From NCBI GenBank assembly GCA_964537685.1, contig CAZICM010000105.1, positions 1 through 16,234 of the forward strand: a DNA stretch of 16,234 nt. The letters are read 5' to 3'. The stretch's first letter is position 1; each line of letters opens with the position of its first letter. The stretch is from CAZICM01 sp964537685 (GTDB taxonomy: Bacteria; Myxococcota_A; Polyangia; Polyangiales; Polyangiaceae). Positions 1 to 7,042 of the stretch are shown here, one piece after another. The notes under the pieces are model-generated. The model ran no database searches. It was not told where the DNA came from and saw only the letters and a list, made by a program, of their open reading frames with translations. The position numbers were made by a program, and so were the translations under genes.

Positions 1-1541
1 GTCGGTGCTTCTGTTTGCGGTGCGTGGGGATGCTCGGCTTCGGCTTGATCTGTAGTCTGTTCGGTATACTCGCGCGGTCGTTCGCGTTCCTGCACAGGCG
101 CGTGCTGCGCTTGATGATTCGCGGGTGTGTCTTGCCTCGGCTCTTCTTGCGTCGCTTGAACATGGGCGGCGGCGTCCATCGGCCTCTCGCTTTCGCGCTC
201 GATCGGCTTTTCTGAACGCTTCAAATACTTGTGAATCCACGCGGGCGCGTTTGACCAACCAGGAATGCCGCTGTCGGTCTTTGGGCTTGTGTTCAGCGTT
301 TCTTGAACGTCGCTCGTGGGCACCTCATTCGCTTCGATCGCTTCTTCATTCGCGCTCGTGTTCGCTTCTGCGTTCGGCGTTGCCGTCTCTTCGCTCGCCT
401 GCGCTTCGCCTGCATTTGCTTCTGCATTCGGCGTTGTTGCTTCTTCGTTCGCGTGCGTTGCGCCTTCCGCCGCTTCGCCTACGTTCGCTTCGCTTGCGTT
501 CGCTTCGCCTGCGCCCGCGCTCGACTCATCGCTAAACCACTCTCCAAGAACAAGCCCATCGTAGAGCTCCTTGCCCGCCATGAATTCAGAACCGCGATCC
601 GCGATCCAATGCACGGCGCGCCCAACCGGCGACCCTTCCGGCTTTTTCATGAGCGCATCGCGCTCTTTGTAAACACGAGCGGCTTGTCCTCGCGTGTCTT
701 CCTGCGGCGACTTCTTCGGCCTTCCTACACCGCGCGATGGCGGCTTTACGGCTTTTGGCTTTCGTACTCTCGGCTTTCGAGGCTTCGGCGCATCCACCGG
801 CCTCCATTCATCGTAGGAGATCCGAACAGCTTCATTTCCAGCATGAATGCGCATCACTTCCGTCACGCGGAGCAAGGCATCGCGCGTTGCATCCTCGCGA
901 TAGCGCGCCGTCTTTTCAAACCAGTGCAGCGCATCGATTAAGCGATCTTCCGCTTCTTTACTGCGCTCTCGCTCTTCGCGCAGCATCGCGTCCATCGCTT
1001 GCATTCGTTCGCGCTCTTCCCGCGTCATCTTCTCAAATCGTTCAAGCACCGCGATCATCCGCTCATCGCTTGCTTTTCGTTCGGCCTCGATCAACTCCGC
1101 GAAGGCTCGCCGCTCCGATCTCAGAAGCGCGCGCACCTCGTTCCATGTCGCGTTTGGCATCGTTGGCGCGCTCGGTTTTGGCAGCTCTTGCACAGTTGAG
1201 CCGGGCAAAGGAAAAGGCTTCGATTTACCCGGAAAGTGAAACCATCTCAGCGAAGATCCGCCCGTGTACGCCTGCTTCTTATTCGCGGAGCTCGTGGCCT
1301 CGGCGCGGTAATAACCGCCTCCAAATCGCTCCACGAAATAGCTCCATCCTTCGTCTCGACTCTCGGATGCGAGGAAGCGAACCGGGCAAAATTCGATCGG
1401 TCCATCATGCTTTCGCTTCCTAAACAATCGGATATAAAAGATCTTCCTTGATTCTGGTTGACCATCCGAGCGTGGAAACATCGGATGCGGGATGCGGGGA
1501 TCGTCCGTGTCATCAATGCGGCGGGCAAGATTGGATTTCAT
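1..1541 (-). CDS. Modular coiled-coil / AT-hook-like protein of mobile element (partial, 3' end outside window)
   Basis: I do not recognise this protein. The minus-strand frame is open from an ATG at 1541 to the window edge, giving 513 codons with no stop. AGGG lies 8 bases before the ATG, and AAGGA sits closer. Residues 1-110 hold a possibly globular part with a W-SYFVERFGGGYY segment. Residues about 135-220 are Arg/Glu-rich and helical, probably a coiled coil. Residues about 248-278 are Lys/Arg/Pro-rich with a GRPKK core like an AT-hook, which suggests DNA binding. Residues about 334-407 are Ala/Glu/Asn-rich and repetitive, and the rest is Gln/Glu/Pro-rich. The long plus-strand frames here are its shadow. 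The C-terminus and true length are unknown. A role in element maintenance or as a virion or DNA-organising protein is speculation based only on the nearby recombinase. Confidence 0.7.
   Translation of the reverse strand, partial: MKSNLARRIDDTDDPRIPHPMFPRSDGQPESRKIFYIRLFRKRKHDGPIEFCPVRFLASESRDEGWSYFVERFGGGYYRAEATSSANKKQAYTGGSSLRWFHFPGKSKPFPLPGSTVQELPKPSAPTMPNATWNEVRALLRSERRAFAELIEAERKASDERMIAVLERFEKMTREERERMQAMDAMLREERERSKEAEDRLIDALHWFEKTARYREDATRDALLRVTEVMRIHAGNEAVRISYDEWRPVDAPKPRKPRVRKPKAVKPPSRGVGRPKKSPQEDTRGQAARVYKERDALMKKPEGSPVGRAVHWIADRGSEFMAGKELYDGLVLGEWFSDESSAGAGEANASEANVGEAAEGATHANEEATTPNAEANAGEAQASEETATPNAEANTSANEEAIEANEVPTSDVQETLNTSPKTDSGIPGWSNAPAWIHKYLKRSEKPIERESERPMDAAAHVQATQEEPRQDTPANHQAQHAPVQERERPREYTEQTTDQAEAEHPHAPQTEAP
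361..468 (-). repeat. 54-bp imperfect tandem repeat, two units
   Basis: Units 361-414 and 415-468 align without gaps at roughly 80 percent by eye. They encode an 18-residue repeat containing TPNAEAN in the left-edge protein. Shorter TTCGCTTCG-type repeats follow to about 510 and encode EAN/SEAN motifs. The repeat keeps the reading frame, consistent with expansion inside a translated gene. Confidence 0.75.
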
Positions 1542-2235
1542 ATTCCTTGCCCTGATTTCAGCGCATACGGCATGCATTAAAAATGCCCGTTCGCCATGGT
1601 CCGCATGGTGATGGATGGGCTTGTTTTTAAGCGTTTGTTATTGCGTTGGAAACCCTCGCCAAGGCGCCGCAAGCCGCTTTCTTCATTCAATGCCCGCGCG
1701 CCGTTCGGCCATTGCGGGAAAATAAAAGGCCGTCTGGGTTTAATTGGGTTTTCTTCAATGGGATTTCCAGGGCAGCAAATAGAAAACCAATGAACCACGC
1801 TGTTTTAAATGCATTTGTTTTTTCGGGCCGCGTCTGAAATAGGGGCGTCGAGGTTCGTGTAATACGCGAATGCATCGCCCATAGAAGGGTTTTTGGATTT
1901 GGGGCGGCGCTTCATGGCGGTTTTTGGGGTGCGGCGATTCCGAGCGGCGGTAAATCAAGGCCCTCGCGACAATTACCCGGCTTTCATTGCCTCGCGCGCA
2001 ATGACTCACGCCCTCCATTCGCGGGGAGTGACTCACAGCGTGAGCCCATGTCCATCGTGCGCCCATTTGCATCACGGCCATGATGTCTTGACGCCCTAGG
2101 ATCGGCGAAGCTTGGAAGCTTGGGCGCGCGGCAAAATTCCCGGTTCGGGGTTGCGGGCGTTGTTGTCAAGCGCGAGCCGCCCGAAATACAGGGGCGCCTT
2201 GTGCGAATGTCGAACGCTTTCCCCTCAATAGGCGT

Positions 2236-2279
2236 GTGGAACGCCGTTCCACAGGCCGATCGCATGGCAACCGTTCCAC
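2236..2279. promoter_or_regulatory. 17-bp palindrome with an extra half-site, operator-like
   Basis: GTGGAACG-C-CGTTCCAC at 2236-2252 has perfect 8-bp arms around one central base. CCGTTCCAC recurs in direct orientation at 2271-2279, 27 bp after the same 9-mer at 2244-2252. Dimer sites with an added half-site are typical of repressor operators or partition/initiator iterons. Which protein binds is unknown. Confidence 0.4.
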
Positions 2280-2425
2280 GAAATAAAAAGCCGCGCGGAT
2301 AGGGCTTGCAATGGACGCGCACGCTTGAAATCAGCCCTCGCGTACCATCGATGCGGAGCATGGAAGAAAACATCGATCCATCAAGGCTCTCGATAGGTTT
2401 GCGGCGTTTCAGGGCGCAAAACACA

Positions 2426-2510
2426 TGCGCGCGAGCGCGCACAAATATTCACAACCTATTGAAATCACAATTTGAATTTTTATTTAAAATGCGCGAATTA
2501 AATATTTTCT
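2426..2510. other. GC hairpin followed by AT-rich patch
   Basis: TGCGCGC-GA-GCGCGCA (2426-2441) can form a hairpin with 7-bp arms. The next 70 bases (2441-2510) have only 15 G or C (about 21 percent), far below the surroundings. Such a pair can mark a DNA-unwinding or transfer origin, or a promoter region. No clear DnaA box cluster or long iteron array was seen. Confidence 0.35.
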
Positions 2511-2771
2511 GGGGGCGGCATTTTGGGAATGGGGACGTCGTGTGTCTCCGATGGAGTGGTCAGTTCCAAGCCGAGGGCCTTCGTATCGCCGGCATCCGAT
2601 CGGCATGAACGAGCCCCGCACCCATGTCTCCGGCCATGCGCTTGCATAAGCGCGAGCGCGGGATGATGCGCCGTTGGGGCGTCAATGGCTATTTTGATGG
2701 CTCGCCTCATTCATGCGCGCGGGCTTTCACTTATCGGATCTAATACGCAAGCGGCACAAATACATTTGATT

Positions 2772-2889
2772 TCATCACCAATATGATGAGCAGGCATTTT
2801 CTCCATGCTGCTCGTGTCGCGTTGCCTGGCATGTCAAAGAATGCTTCGCGGCTTCATTTCGAGACGCTTCAATCAAGGCACGGATTGAA
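2772..2889. promoter_or_regulatory. Two inverted repeats upstream of the HTH gene
   Basis: TCATCA-N6-TGATGA lies at 2772-2789 and TTCAATC-N8-GATTGAA at 2868-2889. The second ends 17 bases before the HTH start codon and just before its ribosome binding site. It is therefore well placed to be an autoregulatory operator for the excisionase-like protein. This is inferred from position and symmetry only. Confidence 0.35.
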
Positions 2890-2906
2890 AAAATCGAGGT
2901 GCTCAT

Positions 2907-3161
2907 ATGATGAACGCGACCAATGAAAAGCCGGGCCTAGCCAAAACAAAACCTAATGGGCGATGGATGGGCATTGATGAAGCGGCTAATTTCCTAGGCG
3001 TTTCAATTATCACCCTGCGCCGAAGCATTGAACGGAAGGCCAACACATCCGAAGACGGCGTCATTTTCGCTCAATTCGATGGAATTGAAGCCCGAAAGCT
3101 TGGCCGATTATGGCGCGTGCGCCTCGATGATCGATGGACCTCGCGGGCAACGGGCACTTGA
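2907..3161 (+). CDS. Excisionase-like helix-turn-helix DNA-binding protein
   Basis: An 84-residue protein. Residues 20-43 read as a MerR/HTH_17-type helix-turn-helix (IDEAANFLGVS followed by TLRRSIE). Residues 57-77 resemble the wing of excisionase-family proteins, where a LGRLWRVRLDDRW segment matches the usual KLGR-WRI pattern. Such proteins bind and bend DNA at attachment sites, direct excision by a tyrosine recombinase, and often repress their own operon. GAGGTG lies 5 bases before the ATG at 2907; a second ATG follows immediately at 2910. The gene is 123 bp upstream of the recombinase in the same direction, so the two probably act together as a recombination module. The spacer between HTH and wing is longer than in minimal Xis proteins. 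Family placement is good; the exact role (Xis or repressor) is inferred. Confidence 0.75.
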   Translation: MMNATNEKPGLAKTKPNGRWMGIDEAANFLGVSIITLRRSIERKANTSEDGVIFAQFDGIEARKLGRLWRVRLDDRWTSRATGT

Positions 3162-3284
3162 GCCGCCTTGAGCGAAGCGCAATCCGCGCATTTTGCAGGG
3201 CAATACAAAAAAGCTGATCCGCGCGCGTCACCGTGATATGGGTAAGCCACGCGAAACGCGCGCCATGCATTGGAGTTTTCAATC

Positions 3285-4595
3285 ATGGCACACGATAATT
3301 CTTCTCATAATTTTGAAAGGAATGCTCAAGAAAACCTTTGTATTGAGCCCAATCCAAACGAATTCACGAGCGGCCATTCAAAAAGAAAATCACGCAATGC
3401 CGGAGGCGTTCGCAAGGTCGAGCGGCGAGGCAAAAGCGTCTGGGTCCTTGACATTCGATATGTAATTGCAGACGGCCCAAATCAAGGGAAGCCTGCGCGC
3501 TATCGCCGCGATGCCGAGGTGCAATCGGCGGCGGGTGCAAAGGCTGAGCTTCGAAGGCGTTTAGCGGCACTTGCGGCAACAGGATCGCCTTTTGAAATTG
3601 CCAATCCGATCGTTAAAGCGCAGCTTGTCGCTCAAAGCGCGGAACCCTTGGAACCGGTGTTCACGTTTGGCGATGCGATCGATGAGTGGGTATCGGATTA
3701 TTTGCCGACGCTCAAAGCCGCGACCCAATACGGCTATCTTTCAGTCACGCGGCTATATTTGGAAGCGTTTAGGGATGTCCCGCTGAAAGACTTTGGTGCG
3801 GTGCATGTCCGAACGGCTCAAAAGAAGCATCGCGAAGCGGGAAAGAAAGCCGCGACGATCAACCATACGCATGCTTGCATGCGATCGGTTTTAAACTTTG
3901 CGCTCGAACGCAAGCACCTACAGGCGATTCCTGAAATGCCTTCGGTGTCCCGCGTGGCCGATCCCGAAATAGAAACGTATAGCGATCAAGAGGTCCACGC
4001 ATTGATCGGAGCATGCGAGACGACAACGGAACGATTGATCATTATGCTTGTTTGCTATGCGGGCTTGCGTACCGCTGAGGTTCGGGGCTTACGGTGGCGC
4101 GATATCGATTTGAATCGGCGAACGCTCACCGTGAGGCAAACGATCGCAAGAGGACCGGGCAAGGAGGGCAAGGGATGTGCATTGTATATTGAAACCCCCA
4201 AGAGTGCAAAAGAGCGATCCATTCCCCTACATGAGGCGCTCCATCGGGAGCTTGCGGGCATGAAGCAAGGCGAAGCAAAAGCGCTGATTTGTCCTTACAA
4301 GGATGGGAAACCCTTTGGATCGGCGGGCATCTACGAGGTATGGGATCGGATTCGAATCCGGGCCAATGTGCGGGCTGTTTCAAGGATGGTGCATGCTGGG
4401 CGTCACTATTTTGGAACGGCGTTGTGTAGGGCTCGGGTGAATGTGCGAGCGGTGCAAAAACTCCTGGGGCATGCGGATCTAAAGATGACGATGCGCTATG
4501 TGCATGCGGCGTCGAAGGATCTGGAAGAGGCGATCGGCGACCTTGAAGCGCTCACAAAGGGGGCGTTGACGGGAAAGGAGAAGGTAACACCGTGA
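3285..4595 (+). CDS. int: Tyrosine recombinase / phage-type integrase
   Basis: A 436-residue site-specific recombinase that would integrate and excise the element. I chose ATG 3285 because GGAG lies 9 bases upstream; a TTG at 3270 is also in frame. Residues about 40-105 look like an arm-site DNA-binding domain and 125-220 like the SAM-like core-binding domain (FTFGDAIDEWVSDYLP). The catalytic domain runs from about 235. Catalytic candidates all appear present: Arg262 in AGLRTAEVRGL, Lys306 or Lys309 in PKSAKERSIPL, His370 and Arg373 in HAGRH, His396 in LLGHAD and Tyr405 in MRYVH. The HAGRH box has Gly where most relatives have Leu (HxLRH). Length is normal and there is no frameshift, so it should be functional. 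Recombinases of this class usually lie beside the attachment site, so the element end is probably within a few hundred bases of 4595. Confidence 0.95.
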   Translation: MAHDNSSHNFERNAQENLCIEPNPNEFTSGHSKRKSRNAGGVRKVERRGKSVWVLDIRYVIADGPNQGKPARYRRDAEVQSAAGAKAELRRRLAALAATGSPFEIANPIVKAQLVAQSAEPLEPVFTFGDAIDEWVSDYLPTLKAATQYGYLSVTRLYLEAFRDVPLKDFGAVHVRTAQKKHREAGKKAATINHTHACMRSVLNFALERKHLQAIPEMPSVSRVADPEIETYSDQEVHALIGACETTTERLIIMLVCYAGLRTAEVRGLRWRDIDLNRRTLTVRQTIARGPGKEGKGCALYIETPKSAKERSIPLHEALHRELAGMKQGEAKALICPYKDGKPFGSAGIYEVWDRIRIRANVRAVSRMVHAGRHYFGTALCRARVNVRAVQKLLGHADLKMTMRYVHAASKDLEEAIGDLEALTKGALTGKEKVTP

Positions 4596-4876
4596 GGGTT
4601 TGCAATCGCGCTCGTTTGTTGAATGGGTAACAGCGGGGAAACAGGCGAAAAGGGCGAGGCGCGAGGGGAGGCGCGAATCGTCAAAAAACGCTTGTGCTTT
4701 TCGGAGGTTGGCGGTAGAGGGCCGGAGGGTGTTATGTGTGAGAGGGCATTGGGAAGGGCGATAAAGACGGACAGCACACCGAGGCCGAAGGCGACAAGGG
4801 CGCGTTGGATGGGGGATGTTGGCTGGGATTGAGGTGGAGGTTGTGGCGAATAAGGAGGGTGGGGATGGAAGGACAT
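4496..4876 (-). pseudogene. Possible host membrane-protein gene truncated by the element
   Basis: A 126-codon minus-strand frame with ATG at 4876. GGAG lies 9 bases upstream, and a perfect TTGACA lies further up (4944-4939), with only a weak GACGAT (4921-4916) 17 bp later. Residues 1-24 are Pro-rich (SFHPHPPYSPQPPP), and residues about 25-45 form a hydrophobic segment (ALVAFGLGVLSVFIAL) likely to span the membrane. Its codons end mostly in C, like the chromosomal genes. The last 33 or so codons are antisense to the recombinase 3' end, so an original C-terminus seems to be replaced. It is either a gene cut by integration or a short orphan membrane protein. A chance frame is also possible. Function unknown. 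Confidence 0.4.
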
Positions 4877-5078
4877 GGCTTGTGTCTCCAAGGAATACCG
4901 TCTGCACGGAGAGGCATCGTCCATGCCTTCTTTCTTTTTGTCAAGCCTAAAGGATGTGCCTGTTTGGGGCGAAGCGGCAAATACAAAAAACAGCTTGCAC
5001 TCCCTCAAGCTCCAGTATAACGATGCTCCGCCCGCGGCCGGTTTGACGCCGCTCAATCCCTATCCTCCTCGATGCATC

Positions 5079-5858
5079 ATGCCCCTGCTCCGCCATACCG
5101 AATGGGATGCCTGCCGCTGTTTAGAACGGCCTATCTTTGCCCCCTTGCTATCGCTGGCTCAGCCCTTTTGCGCGTTTAAGCATTGGCCCACCATCGGCGA
5201 TTACAATGCCGTTCTGCTGCGCGATCGCGATATCCGTTCCGAGGGAGGAGCCTCTATTGTCTTTGAGCCTCAAATTACCGCAAAACCCAAACGCCGCCGA
5301 GAACCGATGACGCTGTCCTCGGTCTATGAAGGACGAATCTATACCACCGGATATGTTCCAACAAGACCAGAGAATTGGCACGATTTCTTTAATGCGATCG
5401 TATGGGCTGCTTTCCCCCAGAGCAAGCGGGCTTTGAATGGGAGGCATTACCGGGCCGCTGTTTCGCGCCTGGAAGGCGGTTCGCTCAGCGGGGCCCGTAC
5501 GCGGGAGCAAGATGCCCTTTCGATTGTGGATGAAGGGGGGCTTGTGGTGTTATGCGAGGCGGATGTGGCCATGGATGTGGATGCGGCGCTGTTCCAGGCC
5601 GATGAGCACGCTTTGGATTGTATTGTGCGAGGTGGGCGGGCGATGTCTTTTGTCTTGGGTCATGCCCTGTATGAGCATTTTGTGATGAGCCGGGAAATGG
5701 TCCGGGCCTATGGAGTTGTGGTGACTTGCGAAGGGAAATTGCCCGGGGGAATCGACGCCCAGCGGGCCTTGGCCGATGAACAATTAGCCCGGTGGATTGA
5801 ATGCGATGAACATCTGCGGGAACCTTCCGGGCGCTTGGGAATACCTTTGGTGGTTTAG
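5079..5858 (+). CDS. DUF3025 domain-containing protein
   Basis: A 259-residue protein matching the DUF3025 family of uncharacterised bacterial proteins. The family signature is clear: a YEGRIYTTGYVPTR segment, then WHDFFNAIVWAAFPQSKRALN (WHDFFNAIVW at residues 100-109), a DEGGLVVLC segment at about 151, and GHALYEHFV at about 194. No signal peptide or membrane segment is seen, so it is probably cytoplasmic. I chose ATG 5079 because the family's first conserved residues follow directly; the frame is open back to 4875, but that part lacks family similarity and would overlap the divergent frame. No Shine-Dalgarno sequence is visible. TATCCT ends 12 bases before the start and TTGACG lies at 5043, but the two are only 12 bp apart. 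The molecular function of the family is not known. Confidence 0.9.
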   Translation: MPLLRHTEWDACRCLERPIFAPLLSLAQPFCAFKHWPTIGDYNAVLLRDRDIRSEGGASIVFEPQITAKPKRRREPMTLSSVYEGRIYTTGYVPTRPENWHDFFNAIVWAAFPQSKRALNGRHYRAAVSRLEGGSLSGARTREQDALSIVDEGGLVVLCEADVAMDVDAALFQADEHALDCIVRGGRAMSFVLGHALYEHFVMSREMVRAYGVVVTCEGKLPGGIDAQRALADEQLARWIECDEHLREPSGRLGIPLVV

Positions 5859-5886
5859 AGCAAGCGTTCCCGCCCTTTCTTTCCCA

Positions 5887-5915
5887 TTGCCAAGCCCAGC
5901 AAAGGCATCTAACAT
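5887..5915 (+). promoter_or_regulatory. Candidate leaderless promoter of the lipoprotein gene
   Basis: TTGCCA (5887-5892), 17-bp spacer, TAACAT (5910-5915), then 6 bases to the ATG at 5922. Transcription would start at or very near the A of the ATG. No Shine-Dalgarno sequence lies upstream. The call rests on box match and spacing only. Confidence 0.5.
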
Positions 5916-5921
5916 GGGTCA

Positions 5922-6896
5922 ATGCGCAATTGGTTATTTGGGATTCTATTGGGCGGTGTTTCACTTGCGGCGGCGTGTTCTTCATCGGCCGTTTCGCCTG
6001 AGCCCGGCGGCTCCAGTGGCGCGCCGGATGCCGGGCCGGATGCGGCCGAACCGGATGCTTCCATGGACATGGATGCCAGCACAGGAGGCACAGGAGGCGC
6101 GGGAGGTGGCATGGATGGAGGCTCGCCGGCAGTGGATTCACTTGGGTCCAACCGCGACCGGCTCCTGGGGACCTATTTCGATTGGCTAAAAGCCACCGCG
6201 CCCACGCCTCAGAGCAATGGCCTTTCGGGCAGCAGCCTGGGCGATGTTTGCGATCTGTGGAGCAAGCTCGATCCCTCGGCGCGCGCTGTGTTCCTTACCC
6301 TGACCGCCCGAATGCAGGGAAGCCTGCTCGGGGCCGACAACAGTTCCATGTTGTGGCATGTAACGAAATTGTACCGGATCTCCGGCGGTCAAGACGCGAC
6401 GCCCACCGATCCGGGAAGCTGTGGGGGCGGGGAATACAACCGGATGATCATGTCGATGGATGCAACCCTGCATGCCGCACAGGTGGACGCCGCCGCTCAT
6501 CAAGGCAAGGCGCAGGCCAATGGTAAGCCCGATATCGCCGATATTCCCTCCGGGGGCTTTTGGCGCGATTCACATGATCTCGCCGGTCCTCACGATCCAT
6601 TTGATGCAACCAATGAGACAGAAGACGGCGCGCCTAGGGGGCAAACGCAGTATTTTAAAGATCCAAGCTCGGCCGCTGCGAACACTCCGCTCGGGAGAAT
6701 GGATCTAACAACACTGGTGGACCCTTACGCGCTGGAGTTTGATCAAGACTACGATTGTGTGCACGCGTCCAATCCGTTGTGCACCTATATTACCTATGGC
6801 AATCTCTGTCTTCCGATGTCTTCGTTGCTGGGTACCGAGCTTTTTACGAAAAATTATGGAGATTTTGATGAGGGCTGGAAGCCATCGGGCTGCTAG
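5922..6896 (+). CDS. Putative lipoprotein, family unknown
   Basis: A 324-residue protein. Residues 1-18 form a lipoprotein signal peptide ending in SLAAAC, with the acylated Cys at 19 followed by Ser, which favours transport to the outer membrane. The -3 residue is Ala rather than the commoner Leu. Residues about 20-72 are a low-complexity linker rich in Gly, Ala, Asp and Ser, as is common in myxobacterial surface lipoproteins. The remaining 250 or so residues look globular, with YFDWLKAT, WSKLDPSARAVFL and GGFWRDSHDLAGPHDPFD segments and several Cys that could form disulfides. I do not recognise a catalytic motif. It probably faces the periplasm or cell surface. It lies between DUF3025 and radC, is preceded by its own candidate promoter, and shows no obvious functional link with either neighbour. 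Confidence 0.85.
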   Translation: MRNWLFGILLGGVSLAAACSSSAVSPEPGGSSGAPDAGPDAAEPDASMDMDASTGGTGGAGGGMDGGSPAVDSLGSNRDRLLGTYFDWLKATAPTPQSNGLSGSSLGDVCDLWSKLDPSARAVFLTLTARMQGSLLGADNSSMLWHVTKLYRISGGQDATPTDPGSCGGGEYNRMIMSMDATLHAAQVDAAAHQGKAQANGKPDIADIPSGGFWRDSHDLAGPHDPFDATNETEDGAPRGQTQYFKDPSSAAANTPLGRMDLTTLVDPYALEFDQDYDCVHASNPLCTYITYGNLCLPMSSLLGTELFTKNYGDFDEGWKPSGC

Positions 6897-6927
6897 TCCC
6901 TTTTTGGTTTTGCGCTATGATTTCCCC

Positions 6928-6968
6928 TGGCGGCCGCCACCCCAAAACTGGCGGCGCCACCCTAAAAG
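6928..6968. repeat. Tandem pair of palindromic repeats
   Basis: Unit 1 (6928-6948) and unit 2 (6949-6968) are adjacent copies of a 20-21 base motif: TGGCGGC(C)GCCACCC followed by C or T and AAAA. Unit 1 opens with the perfect 12-bp palindrome TGGCGGCCGCCA and unit 2 with the odd-centred TGGCG-G-CGCCA. The pair sits 32 bases after the lipoprotein stop and 40 bases before the radC -35 box. It could be a protein-binding site or a transcription stop, though no T-run directly follows. Confidence 0.6.
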
Positions 6969-7007
6969 CGATCGAGATCTATTGTTTTTCCCGGTAAATT
7001 GGCGCGT

Positions 7008-7036
7008 TTGATGCTGGCCCGCCCCGTGCATATCCG
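7008..7036 (+). promoter_or_regulatory. Candidate leaderless promoter of radC
   Basis: TTGATG (7008-7013), 17-bp spacer, TATCCG (7031-7036), then 6 bases to the ATG at 7043. The -10 box is imperfect (G instead of the final T), but spacing matches the other candidate leaderless promoters in this window. Confidence 0.4.
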
Positions 7037-7042
7037 CCTCGC

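Larger units (their letters stand above)
1542..2906. other. Long stretch without a convincing gene
   Basis: About 1.36 kb between the left-edge gene and the helix-turn-helix gene. Short frames exist on both strands (the longest is 152 codons on the minus strand, 1984-2442), but they overlap one another, have odd composition and no recognisable domain. The stretch holds several short inverted repeats (1743-1791, 2032-2044, 2236-2252, 2426-2441, 2772-2789, 2868-2889), a tandem GAAGCTTG pair at 2107-2122, a repeated TGACTCAC (2002-2009 and 2029-2036) and an AT-rich patch at 2441-2510. It could be a control, replication or attachment region, or decayed coding DNA. The sequence alone does not decide. 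Confidence 0.6.

Noticed and set aside
303..941. 212-codon plus-strand frame rich in Arg, Phe and Cys
   Set aside because: It is the complement of the repetitive minus-strand gene; its composition is an artefact of TTCGCTTCG-type repeats.
1743..1791. Inverted repeat ATTGG-G-TTTTCT with AGAAAACCAAT as a terminator or RNA
   Set aside because: The arms are separated by 26 bases with a bulge, with no T-run after the stem and no adjacent gene end that needs it.
1984..2442. 152-codon minus-strand frame in the gene-poor region
   Set aside because: No ribosome site, no recognisable motif, many Arg/Cys/His as in shadow frames, and overlapping frames on the other strand look equally plausible.
4348..4359. 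GGATTCGAATCC, like a tRNA T-arm or attachment core
   Set aside because: It lies inside the conserved catalytic domain of the recombinase and no tRNA cloverleaf fits around it.
4875..5078. Upstream extension of the DUF3025 frame
   Set aside because: The extra 68 residues lack family similarity and overlap the divergent minus-strand frame.
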